In this document: in pieces, positions 1 through 8,599 of the stretch
Layout: the number at the start of each line of letters is the position of its first letter
How positions within the stretch are numbered: position 1 is the first letter of the stretch
Origin: JAGOUB01 sp964648045
GTDB lineage: Bacteria; Patescibacteriota; Gracilibacteria; Peribacterales; Peribacteraceae
Assembly: GCA_964648045.1 (NCBI GenBank)
Contig: CAZYNU010000036.1
Location: 1-8,940 of the forward strand
DNA: 8,940 bases
Direction: 5' to 3'
The notes under the pieces: generated by a model
Told to the model about the DNA's origin: nothing
The model's database searches: none
Seen by the model: only the letters and a program-made list of their open reading frames with translations
Translations under genes and position numbers: made by a program

Positions 1-281
1 TCCACGTGACCGGGGGTGTCGATGATGTTGATGGTGATATCTACCGGCTCGGTGCCCTTGCCGGGAACCGGGGCCTTCCAGTGACACTGCGTGGCGGCAG
101 CCGTGATGGTAATACCACGCTCACGCTCCTGTTCCATCCAGTCCATGGTCGCCTCGCCGTCGTGCACCTCGCCGATCTTATAGTTCTTGCCCGTGTAGAA
201 GAGGATGCGCTCCGAGGTCGTCGTCTTACCGGCGTCGATGTGGGCGATGATGCCGATATTGCGCACGAAGGTCAGGTCCAT
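1..281 (-). CDS. fusA: Elongation factor G, N-terminal part (cut by window edge)
   Basis: EF-G is the cytosolic GTPase that drives translocation of tRNA and mRNA on the ribosome. Only the first 93 codons and two bases of the next are present; the gene continues past position 1. Reading down from the ATG at 281-279, the GTPase G1 loop AHIDAGKTTT is at residues 13-22, the switch I region MDWMEQERERGITI at 46-59 and the G3 motif DTPGH at 88-92, all as in bacterial EF-G. The N-terminus before the conserved RNIGI is only six residues, slightly short for the family. A small loop rich in Gly, Pro and Glu lies at about residues 70-80. No Shine-Dalgarno site precedes the ATG; the upstream bases are pyrimidine-rich. 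It is the last gene of the str-type cluster in this window and appears to have its own promoter at 337-365. The family call is essentially certain; the rest of the protein cannot be judged. Confidence 0.97.
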   Translation of the reverse strand, partial: MDLTFVRNIGIIAHIDAGKTTTSERILFYTGKNYKIGEVHDGEATMDWMEQERERGITITAAATQCHWKAPVPGKGTEPVDITINIIDTPGHV

Positions 282-336
282 ACTGGAGGGATAGGAAAGG
301 AAAAGCGGTCGAGTGCGACCGTCCAAATGCGGGGGG

Positions 337-365
337 AGTGTAGAGCTTGAACACGGCAAAGACAA
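337..365 (-). promoter_or_regulatory. Predicted sigma70-type promoter for fusA
   Basis: On the minus strand a -35 TTGTCT (360-365) is separated by 17 bp from a -10 TACACT (337-342), each matching the consensus at four of six positions. Transcription would start near 330, giving a 5' leader of about 50 nt before the fusA ATG. The box lies in the 109-bp gap between the small gene ending at 391 and fusA. This is inferred from sequence only. Confidence 0.5.
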
Positions 366-390
366 CCCGGATCGACGCGATGGCGGCCAT

Positions 391-663
391 TCAACGCAAC
401 ACAGCCGGCGTATCGCCGGGGTGGGGCAATGACCGTTCCAAGATGGGAATAATGGCTTTTGTGAGGAGAGCGCGACGTTGATGCTCGCCGGGCACCCCTT
501 TCAAACGATCGAGCAGGGGCGTCACGGCTCCGTACACCGAGACTTTGATGGGTTCAGACACCTCCGAGACAGTAATCTTCGAATCGGACAACAAAGCCAT
601 TCTCGCTTCATCCAAAGCGGTAGAAAGAAGCTGACGGTCGGCGAGAGAGACGGAGTTGGGCAT
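391..663 (-). CDS. Small protein of unknown function, paralogue of the upstream neighbour
   Basis: I do not recognise a named family. With the start chosen here the protein is 90 residues, soluble-looking, with no signal peptide, membrane segment or cysteine motif. Residues 6-55 align without gaps to residues 17-66 of the adjacent gene (704-985): 19 of 50 positions are identical, including LL, DEAR, ALL, S..S, SV, V.P and a final K, and many others are conservative. The two therefore look like an old tandem duplication. The pattern suggests mainly alpha-helix with a conserved DEAR-x-ALL core. In-frame ATGs also exist at 726 (overlapping the previous gene by 23 bp) and 687. I prefer 663 because the paralogous core begins soon after it and because CCC precedes this ATG, as at rpsL, rpoC and the paralogue. 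It lies 40 bp downstream of the paralogue, probably cotranscribed. The last codons contain a GC-rich inverted repeat (405-419). Confidence 0.72.
   Translation of the reverse strand: MPNSVSLADRQLLSTALDEARMALLSDSKITVSEVSEPIKVSVYGAVTPLLDRLKGVPGEHQRRALLTKAIIPILERSLPHPGDTPAVLR
405..419 (-). repeat. Perfect 6-bp GC stem with 3-nt loop at the end of the small gene
   Basis: CCGGCG (405-410) and CGCCGG (414-419) flank the triplet TAT, so either strand can form a short stable stem. On the minus strand it lies just before the stop codon of the small gene and is followed by a T-rich but interrupted stretch. It could weakly terminate or stabilise the 3' end, but there is no uninterrupted U-tract, so I do not call it a terminator. 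Confidence 0.4.
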
Positions 664-703
664 GGGCCCAGCATAGCCGAATACCATTAGCCGACCAGTC
701 AGC

Positions 704-985
704 TCAGGCCGCCATAAACTCCTCAATCAGCGACATCATTTCCGAACGGAGGCACGTCTTGAGCGATTCACCATCTTGCCCCTGCGCCTTTGCCGCCTTC
801 AACCAGGGGCGAACACGCTCGATCACGCTGTAGCGCAATTCATCGTCCAGATCGGAGAGCGAAACGCGCGATTGCCAGAGTAGCGCCAGCCGGGCTTCAT
901 CGAAGAGCGACATCAACAGCTCATACTCGTTGAGCGAGAACCGCAGTTCCACGATCAGCATGTCCGAGGGGCGAGTGGGCGTCAT
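704..985 (-). CDS. Small protein of unknown function, first of a tandem paralogue pair
   Basis: A 93-residue protein with no recognised family. It has no signal peptide or membrane helix. The N-terminus carries a short hydrophobic stretch (MLIVELRF, residues 9-16), then the core shared with the downstream gene (residues 17-66, with DEARLALL at about 29-36), then an acidic amphipathic C-terminus. Overall it looks helical and acidic. It follows a 29-nt predicted leader from a strong promoter at 1021-1048 and sits between rpsG and fusA, where classical str operons have nothing. The ATG at 985-983 is preceded by CCACACCC rather than a Shine-Dalgarno site. Its position among translation genes hints at a role linked to ribosomes or to growth control, but that is guilt by association only. 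That it is a real gene is supported by the second diverged copy, which keeps the same core. Confidence 0.75.
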   Translation of the reverse strand: MTPTRPSDMLIVELRFSLNEYELLMSLFDEARLALLWQSRVSLSDLDDELRYSVIERVRPWLKAAKAQGQDGESLKTCLRSEMMSLIEEFMAA

Positions 986-1020
986 GGGTGTGGATGTGTG
1001 AGGAACTTTTTTGCGAAAAT

Positions 1021-1048
1021 ATTATACTTATTTCTGCAATCTTTGCAA
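1021..1048 (-). promoter_or_regulatory. Strong sigma70-type promoter for the paralogue pair
   Basis: On the minus strand a perfect -10 TATAAT (1021-1026) lies 16 bp from a -35 TTGCAA (1043-1048, four of six matches). The surroundings are AT-rich, unlike the flanking coding DNA. Transcription would begin near 1014, leaving a leader of about 29 nt, rich in A and C and without a Shine-Dalgarno site, before the ATG at 985. Confidence 0.7.
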
Positions 1049-1059
1049 GGCTCTAGACG

Positions 1060-1074
1060 CGCGGATTTTCCGCG
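1060..1074. repeat. Inverted repeat upstream of the paralogue-pair promoter
   Basis: CGCGGA (1060-1065) and TCCGCG (1069-1074) are a perfect 6-bp inverted repeat around TTT. It begins 11 bp upstream of the -35 box on the minus strand, a usual position for an activator or repressor site. A role is inferred from position and symmetry only. Confidence 0.4.
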
Positions 1075-1102
1075 GCAGCAGCGATTCCCGCTCTTGGCTG
1101 AT

Positions 1103-1132
1103 TTAGGCCTAATCACGAAAAAATCACGAAAA
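1103..1132. repeat. Palindrome joined to two tandem 11-bp direct repeats
   Basis: TTAGGCCTAA (1103-1112) is a perfect palindrome. Overlapping its last two bases are two exact, adjacent copies of AATCACGAAAA (1111-1121 and 1122-1132). The 11-bp period is about one helical turn, so both copies would present the same DNA face. The block lies about 55-85 bp upstream of the -35 box of the paralogue-pair promoter and downstream of the rpsG terminator. It could be a tandem protein-binding site or phased A-tract DNA. Confidence 0.5.
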
Positions 1133-1160
1133 TTTCAGCTTAGTTCGCCAATCCTGACCA

Positions 1161-1185
1161 ACAAAAAACCGCGACAGGCGCGGTT
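1161..1185 (-). terminator. Rho-independent terminator of rpsL-rpsG
   Basis: Read on the minus strand, AACCGCG (1185-1179), a 5-nt loop, and CGCGGTT (1173-1167) form a perfect 7-bp GC-rich stem that runs directly into TTTTTTGT. This is a textbook intrinsic terminator beginning 27 bp after the rpsG stop codon. It separates rpsL-rpsG from the paralogue pair and fusA. Confidence 0.9.
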
Positions 1186-1212
1186 CTTCGTTTGGAGTCA
1201 AAATGGGTGGTT

Positions 1213-1665
1213 TTACTTGGCCAGGTGAGCGAACGCCTTGTTTGCCTGAGCCATCTTCAGCACATCCTGCTTCTTCTTCACGGCACCGCCCTGCTCGGCA
1301 GAAGCGTCGAGGAGTTCGAGAGCAAGCTTCTGAGCCATGGGCATACCCTTGCGATCGCGAGCCGCGTTGATGACCCAGCGAATAGAGAGCGACGTCTGGC
1401 GCTTGGGTGTGACCTCGGTCGGCACCTGATAGACACCACCTCCCACGCGCTTGGGGCGAACTTCCATTAGGGGGGTAGCGTTCAGCAGGGCCTTGGCGAA
1501 CACCTCGGAGGGATCCTCTTTGGTGCGGGTCTTGATGATCTCCAGAGCATCAGCGAAGACGCGGCGGGCCACGGCCTTCTTACCGTCGTGCATCATGCAA
1601 TTGATGAACTTCTCGATGAGGGGCGTCGAGTTCTTGGGGATGTACTGCTTCGGAAGGGTAGCCAT
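1213..1665 (-). CDS. rpsG: 30S ribosomal protein S7
   Basis: S7 is a primary 16S rRNA-binding protein that nucleates assembly of the 30S head and lies at the E-site. The protein is 150 residues, a little under the usual 156. Family features are clear: PLIEKFINCMMHDGKK in the first helices, the PLMEVRPKRVGGGVYQVP hairpin near residues 65-82, the RWVINAARDRKG segment, and the C-terminal KMAQANKAFAHLAK. The C-terminus ends soon after the conserved AFAH, without the longer tail of some homologues. The ATG lies 24 bp after the rpsL stop, so the two are cotranscribed, and an intrinsic terminator follows at 1161-1185. No Shine-Dalgarno site is visible; the upstream bases are pyrimidine-rich. In Enterobacteria S7 autoregulates the str mRNA through the rpsL-rpsG spacer. 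The 24-bp spacer here is too short for the E. coli structure, so that control is unlikely in the same form. Confidence 0.98.
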   Translation of the reverse strand: MATLPKQYIPKNSTPLIEKFINCMMHDGKKAVARRVFADALEIIKTRTKEDPSEVFAKALLNATPLMEVRPKRVGGGVYQVPTEVTPKRQTSLSIRWVINAARDRKGMPMAQKLALELLDASAEQGGAVKKKQDVLKMAQANKAFAHLAK

Positions 1666-1689
1666 AAGAGCGAGGGAGAGGCGGGTGGT

Positions 1690-2112
1690 TTAGGCGGCCT
1701 TGGGGCGGCGGGCGCCATAGCGGCTGCGGCCCTGCTTGCGGTTGCGGACGCCTTCACAGTCGAGCACGCCGCGGATGATGTGGTAGCGCACACCGGGAAG
1801 ATCTTTCACGCGGCCGCCGCGGACCAGGACGACGGAGTGTTCCTGGAGGTTATGGCCTTCGCCCATGATGTAGGCCTTCACTTCGTGGCCGTTGGTCAGG
1901 CGTACGCGGGCGATTTTGCGGAGAGCGGAGTTTGGCTTCTTGGGGGTCATGGTTGTGACCTTCAAGCACACGCCACGCTTGAACGGCGCGCCCTTATCGA
2001 GGGGTACAGGACGCATGTTGAGGGCGTTCCAGGTGTACTGGAGGGCCGGCGCCTTGCTCTTAGAGCGGGAGGGGCGGCGGGGGCGGCGGATGAGCTGGCT
2101 GATGGTCGGCAT
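1690..2112 (-). CDS. rpsL: 30S ribosomal protein S12
   Basis: S12 sits at the decoding centre of the 30S subunit and affects accuracy. The 140-residue protein begins MPTISQLIRR and contains TPKKPNSALRK (56-66), GEGHNLQEHSVVL (84-96), GGRVKDLPGVRYH (99-111) and the basic C-terminus RKQGRSRYGARRPK. The lysines where streptomycin-resistance changes occur in other bacteria (in TPKKPNS and in RVKD) are unchanged, and the aspartate of KDLPG, modified by RimO in E. coli, is present. It is longer than the E. coli protein because residues 24-45, between PAL and KRGVC, carry an extra segment, as in the long form of S12 found in many Gram-positive and other bacteria. It starts 47 bp after the rpoC stop and 24 bp before rpsG. 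Its promoter would start transcription only 3-4 nt before the ATG, so the mRNA is predicted to be near-leaderless. Confidence 0.99.
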   Translation of the reverse strand: MPTISQLIRRPRRPSRSKSKAPALQYTWNALNMRPVPLDKGAPFKRGVCLKVTTMTPKKPNSALRKIARVRLTNGHEVKAYIMGEGHNLQEHSVVLVRGGRVKDLPGVRYHIIRGVLDCEGVRNRKQGRSRYGARRPKAA

Positions 2113-2122
2113 GGGTGCGGGG

Positions 2123-2150
2123 AGTATACGGGGGGAAAGGCGGCTGTAAA
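2123..2150 (-). promoter_or_regulatory. Promoter immediately upstream of rpsL, predicting a near-leaderless mRNA
   Basis: On the minus strand a -35 TTTACA (2145-2150, five of six matches) and a -10 TATACT (2123-2128, five of six) are spaced by 16 bp. Both fit in the 47-bp rpoC-rpsL gap. Only 10 bases separate the -10 from the ATG at 2112, so transcription should start 3-4 nt before the start codon. Confidence 0.7.
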
Positions 2151-2159
2151 GCTGATCTG

Positions 2160-6050
<3,891 letters not shown>

Positions 6051-6150
6051 GGGCTGGAAAGGGGGAGATTTCCGCTTGTGCTAGACGCGCAAACGACCGC
6101 CGCCCAGCGGAGTGAATCGTCTGAATTCATCCGTGGGACGTCGGTAATGT
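6051..6150 (-). promoter_or_regulatory. Predicted rpoC 5' leader of about 100 nt
   Basis: From the predicted start near 6150 to the ATG at 6050 the rpoC mRNA would carry about 100 untranslated bases. They contain a GC-rich patch (CCGC...GCGG) that could form a weak stem, and end in the C-rich CTCCCCCTTTCCAGCCC before the ATG, with no Shine-Dalgarno site. No known riboswitch or leader peptide was recognised. It is the longest leader in the window and contrasts with the near-leaderless rpsL. Confidence 0.35.
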
Positions 6151-6156
6151 GCCTGA

Positions 6157-6184
6157 ATTATACGAATCTCGCTGATCCACGCAA
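6157..6184 (-). promoter_or_regulatory. Promoter for rpoC
   Basis: On the minus strand a perfect -10 TATAAT (6157-6162) lies 16 bp from a weak -35 TTGCGT (6179-6184, three of six matches). The AT-rich block AATAAATT lies just upstream of the -35 and could serve as an UP element. The promoter separates rpoC from the lipoprotein gene upstream. Confidence 0.65.
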
Positions 6185-6287
6185 GCGCAATTTATTTCTT
6201 TTCTGAGCTCGGTGCCTGCCGGACGGTTGGCACTTCTGAGCGCGACAAAGAAGCGCAGGGCTGGCCGCCCAGTGGCCTGTTTCTTTC

Positions 6288-6316
6288 TCCACTTTCTTTG
6301 CGCCAAAGAAAGTGGA
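6288..6316. repeat. Perfect 13-bp inverted repeat with 3-nt loop
   Basis: TCCACTTTCTTTG (6288-6300) and CAAAGAAAGTGGA (6304-6316) pair perfectly around CGC. It lies about 30 bp after the stop of the lipoprotein gene on the minus strand, so it could end or protect that transcript, but neither side has a U-tract. A nearby shorter imperfect hairpin (6211-6232, GTGCC...GGCAC) lies in the same gap. It resembles the dispersed CTTTCTTTG/CAAAGAAAG palindromes that I recall from some proteobacterial intergenic regions. A REP-like repeat or an atypical terminator are the main options. Confidence 0.6.
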
Positions 6317-6346
6317 TACCTGTGGGATGGCACCAAGCTGATGCAA

Positions 6347-6634
6347 TTACTTCACTTCCCCACTCCCACCAATCAATACCGCCTTTCCCGCATTAATCTT
6401 GGCCGCACCGGAACCGATCTGGTTTGCGCCTTCCAAAATAAGAGCGGCGCCGCTCTGTGCACGGCCAACTGTCTCCCCGATGTTCTTCTCTAATTCTTGG
6501 GCAGCCTTGATGAGGCCCGAGTTCTGCTGACGAACAGCCTCAAGTCGATTGGAAACAGCAGCCGTACAACCGGCAAGCAGGAAGGCCGCCATGAGCAACG
6601 GCAGCAAGAACGCGACAGAAGTGCGGGAAAACAT
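6347..6634 (-). CDS. Small putative lipoprotein
   Basis: A 95-residue protein with a clear lipoprotein signal: a basic N-terminus (MFSRTS), a hydrophobic stretch at residues 7-20, and the lipobox LAGC at 20-23. Signal peptidase II would leave C23 lipid-anchored at the outer face of the cytoplasmic membrane. The mature part (about 73 residues) is predicted helical at first, with heptad-like spacing (NRLEAVRQQNSGLIKAAQEL), then becomes Gly/Ala-rich with two loose echoes, SGAALILEG and SGAAKINAG. No known domain is recognised. It follows the zinc-ribbon gene by 38 bp in the same direction and probably shares its transcript. A perfect hairpin (6288-6316) follows. It may be a small envelope spacer or stress lipoprotein, but the sequence gives no function. 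No Shine-Dalgarno site precedes the ATG. Confidence 0.75.
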   Translation of the reverse strand: MFSRTSVAFLLPLLMAAFLLAGCTAAVSNRLEAVRQQNSGLIKAAQELEKNIGETVGRAQSGAALILEGANQIGSGAAKINAGKAVLIGGSGEVK

Positions 6635-6672
6635 AACGGTGAGGATGTGGATAGGAGTGTGGACGGAACCGG

Positions 6673-7017
6673 TCAGTCGACCTTGGCTCCGAAGAGATTC
6701 TTAAACGAGCCGCCGGCACTCTCGAGCATGCGACGCAGACCGGCCACGTCGTCGTCGGTCAACGAAAGCGAGGAAGAGACGTTCTTACCGGTAGGCACCT
6801 CGAGCGTGGCCTTCAGATTGGTAGCACCCTGCAGGCAGGCGTGCAGCACAATGTAGGCCTGACAATCACCGCACTTGAGTTCCAAAATAAGGAAATCGTC
6901 ACCCGTGCAACGAATGGCAGGGATGGCAACAGGAACCTTGCCGCCACACTGCGGACAGCGGACCTGCGCGGCGATCCTCTGGATAATGTGGTTGAGAGTG
7001 TGAGGGTCGAGGTCCAT
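6673..7017 (-). CDS. Small zinc-ribbon protein of unknown function
   Basis: A 114-residue protein with two CxxC knuckles, CPQC (21-24) and CGDC (49-52), spaced by 24 residues. They bracket a beta-rich segment (KVPVAIPAI...FLILELKC) and together would bind one zinc as a treble-clef or rubredoxin-like ribbon. A second half (about 55-80) is beta/helical, and the C-terminus has an acidic segment and an amphipathic helix (LTDDDVAGLRRMLESAGGSF) that could be a binding tail. There is no signal peptide, so it is cytosolic; a nucleic-acid or protein-binding adaptor is plausible but not shown. The frame stays open upstream to 7215 with another ATG at 7026, but I choose 7017 because a good -10 (TACAAT, 7025-7030) would place the transcription start at this ATG. 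The upstream extension lies inside the divergent gene. The lipoprotein gene follows 38 bp downstream. Confidence 0.78.
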   Translation of the reverse strand: MDLDPHTLNHIIQRIAAQVRCPQCGGKVPVAIPAIRCTGDDFLILELKCGDCQAYIVLHACLQGATNLKATLEVPTGKNVSSSLSLTDDDVAGLRRMLESAGGSFKNLFGAKVD

Positions 7018-7024
7018 CCGAAAC

Positions 7025-7053
7025 ATTGTACCACGGCGAGGTCTTCGCACCAA
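7025..7053 (-). promoter_or_regulatory. Promoter for the zinc-ribbon gene, predicting a leaderless mRNA
   Basis: On the minus strand a -35 TTGGTG (7048-7053) and a -10 TACAAT (7025-7030, five of six matches) are spaced by 17 bp. Seven bases separate the -10 from the ATG at 7017, so transcription should start at the start codon. The -35 shares two bases with that of the divergent promoter. Confidence 0.55.
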
Positions 7054-7073
7054 GGAGAACAGGCCGTTATACT
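7044..7073 (+). promoter_or_regulatory. Promoter for the secreted-protein/flavoprotein pair, predicting a leaderless mRNA
   Basis: A -35 TTCGCA (7044-7049, four of six matches) and a -10 TATACT (7068-7073, five of six) are spaced by 18 bp. Eight bases separate the -10 from the ATG at 7082, so the start site should fall within two bases of the start codon. The AGGA just before the ATG is too close to work as a Shine-Dalgarno site and would be left out of the RNA. Confidence 0.6.
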
Positions 7074-7081
7074 GGACAGGA

Positions 7082-7591
7082 ATGTCACGTATCCTTGGCA
7101 CGCACGTTGGCGCCGCCTTCCTTGCCCTGCTCACCGCCGGCGCGTTCCTCTCGGTAGGTGGCGTCGCCTCACTGCTCGAGCCAGCCCGCGACCCTGTCGG
7201 CACCGCTCCGCTCACGTTAGCCTACACGCAGCCGCTCTCACTGACGGTGGCCGTAGGCCGCCGCGGTAACGGCGGCGTGATCGATATCGCCCAAGCCAAT
7301 GGCACCGAAACGGCGCACATCACTCTGCCAGCGGAGTGGGAGCGAACCGAGGTTTCGGGCGTCCCCCTGGAACAAGCAGGCTCCACGCCCCTATCGATGC
7401 ACTGGACCAGCTGGGAATTGCCGCCGGGCAGTCGTTTACGCTTCGTCGCCACCACACTCGCGGCCCATGCCGACCTAGCCCTGCCAAGCGGCGTCCCCAT
7501 CTCGCTCACCCTTATTCGGGCAAACTTGGATTCCGGCGAGAGCGCCCAGGAGACGCGACTGTATCAAGGCAGCAGCGTCACACTGTGGTGA
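7082..7591 (+). CDS. Secreted or membrane-anchored protein, function unknown
   Basis: A 169-residue protein with a short basic N-terminus, then a hydrophobic segment at about residues 8-32 (HVGAAFLALLTAGAFLSVGG) that is either a signal peptide or an uncleaved anchor. There is no lipobox. The remaining roughly 135 residues lie outside the cytoplasm, lack cysteines, and alternate short hydrophobic strands with Gly, Pro, Ser and Thr turns (for example LSLTVAV, SRLRFVATTL, PISLTLIRA), which suggests a beta-sandwich. No family is recognised. It starts from its own divergent promoter and is followed after 24 bp by the flavoprotein reductase gene, so the two are likely cotranscribed. The pairing of an exported beta-protein with a cytosolic reductase gives no clear function. 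Confidence 0.72.
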   Translation: MSRILGTHVGAAFLALLTAGAFLSVGGVASLLEPARDPVGTAPLTLAYTQPLSLTVAVGRRGNGGVIDIAQANGTETAHITLPAEWERTEVSGVPLEQAGSTPLSMHWTSWELPPGSRLRFVATTLAAHADLALPSGVPISLTLIRANLDSGESAQETRLYQGSSVTLW

Positions 7592-7615
7592 CACGATCCC
7601 CTTCTGACCCCATTC

Positions 7616-8335
7616 ATGCCTACGCCAAGCTACGTTCTCCACTGCCTGAAGAAAACGCTTGTCGCGCGCGATACCTACGAACTGTTCTTTCAGCGGCCCG
7701 AAGGTTTTACGTTTAAGGGAGGTCAGTCGATCTTGTGGAAAGTGCCGCTACTTGAGGATGCAGCAGACATTCAACCACGCGCCTACTCCATTGCTTCGGG
7801 ACCGAACGAACCGGAACTACGGTTCGTCATTCGCCTCAAGCCGGGAGGCCGCGCCAGCCGTTGGATCGCCCAACGCTTAGACGTTGGCTCAACCATGGAG
7901 ATGCAGGGCCCCTTCGGGCTCTTCACGCTGAAACATGACTCCCCTCCCCCTGGCTACCTCTTCATTGCCACGGGCACCGGCATCGCGCCGTTTCGGTCGC
8001 ACGTGCTGGAACTCGCAGAAAAGGGATATCGGGGCCGCATCGACGTGGTATTCGGCGTGCGCGACGAGGCAGACGTGTTCTGGAAAGAAGAACTGGCCGA
8101 CTGGAGCCAGCGCTTGAGCGAGTGCTTCACGCACTATGCTTTAAGCCAGCCGTCACCCGAGTGGACCGGACACCGCGGGCGCGTGCAGACGCTAGTACCG
8201 CTCATCGCGAAAGATATTACGACGCGCGAGGTGTACGTGTGCGGCAGCCCCGTGATGACCAAAGAGCTGAAAGGCCTCTGCTTGGATCAGTGGGGCATCG
8301 CCAAAGAACACCTGCACGTAGAGGGCTTCATCTGA
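7616..8335 (+). CDS. Ferredoxin-NAD(P)H reductase family flavoprotein
   Basis: A 239-residue soluble FAD/NAD(P)H oxidoreductase of the ferredoxin reductase (FNR) superfamily, moving electrons between NAD(P)H and a partner such as ferredoxin or flavodoxin through FAD. The FAD-binding barrel shows the RAYSIAS motif (55-61; the RxYS signature), GGRAS (77-81) and GPFGLF (98-103). The nucleotide-binding domain shows ATGTGIAPFRS (118-128), the VFGVRDEADVFWKEEL strand-helix (145-160) and VYVCGSP (206-212), whose Cys-Gly contacts the nicotinamide in relatives. The protein ends EHLHVEGFI, like bacterial single-module FNRs. There is no attached [2Fe-2S] or other domain, so the partner must be a separate protein. 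Coenzyme preference cannot be read safely. It follows the exported-protein gene by 24 bp, and its TGA stop directly abuts the stop of the convergent gene. No Shine-Dalgarno site precedes the ATG. Family is confident; the precise partner is unknown. Confidence 0.92.
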   Translation: MPTPSYVLHCLKKTLVARDTYELFFQRPEGFTFKGGQSILWKVPLLEDAADIQPRAYSIASGPNEPELRFVIRLKPGGRASRWIAQRLDVGSTMEMQGPFGLFTLKHDSPPPGYLFIATGTGIAPFRSHVLELAEKGYRGRIDVVFGVRDEADVFWKEELADWSQRLSECFTHYALSQPSPEWTGHRGRVQTLVPLIAKDITTREVYVCGSPVMTKELKGLCLDQWGIAKEHLHVEGFI

Positions 8336-8599
8336 TCAGGCGACGGCAATCTGCTTCTCGATCTGCGGGAGACGTTCGTTTAGGTCTTCATCACGCGATT
8401 GAGCTTCGGCTGCGCGGAGCGGTGCCAGACGCTCGTCGCGGGCGGCGGCAATGGCACGGATCTGTTCGGGACTCAGCGTAGCGTACCCCTCCCCTTCCTC
8501 CGACGCAGTCGTAGTGGGCGGAAGCTGCTCGGGGTTTTGGGCGTTCTGAAAAAGCAGACGGAACTCGCGCGGGCCAACGGAGAACCAAGTCTGGCGCAT
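8336..8599 (-). CDS. Small charged protein of unknown function
   Basis: An 87-residue protein with no recognised family. Residues 1-20 (MRQTWFSVGPREFRLLFQNA) are mixed hydrophobic and basic. A Pro/Thr/Glu-rich linker spans about 25-40, and the C-terminal half (about 42-85) is highly charged, Ala/Glu/Arg-rich and probably one long helix or coiled coil. There is no signal peptide, transmembrane segment or cysteine. Its ATG shares one base with the stop of the upstream gene (TAATG), so it is very likely translationally coupled to it; a partner or adaptor role is possible but inferred. Its stop codon abuts that of the convergent flavoprotein gene with no spacer. The tight overlap and a non-random amino-acid pattern support a real gene; weak recognisability keeps confidence moderate. 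Confidence 0.65.
   Translation of the reverse strand: MRQTWFSVGPREFRLLFQNAQNPEQLPPTTTASEEGEGYATLSPEQIRAIAAARDERLAPLRAAEAQSRDEDLNERLPQIEKQIAVA

Noticed and set aside
405..419. GC-rich hairpin as terminator of the paralogue pair
   Set aside because: It lies inside the coding end and lacks a U-tract, so it is listed only as an inverted repeat.
7018..7215. N-terminal extension of the zinc-ribbon gene up to an ATG at 7215
   Set aside because: It would run through the divergent secreted-protein gene and its promoter; the extension is basic and Ser/Pro-rich, unlike the rest, and the promoter points to the ATG at 7017.
7336..7716. Plus-strand frame overlapping the secreted-protein and flavoprotein genes
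   Set aside because: Out-of-frame with two better-supported genes; Arg/Pro/His-rich composition typical of a shadow frame.
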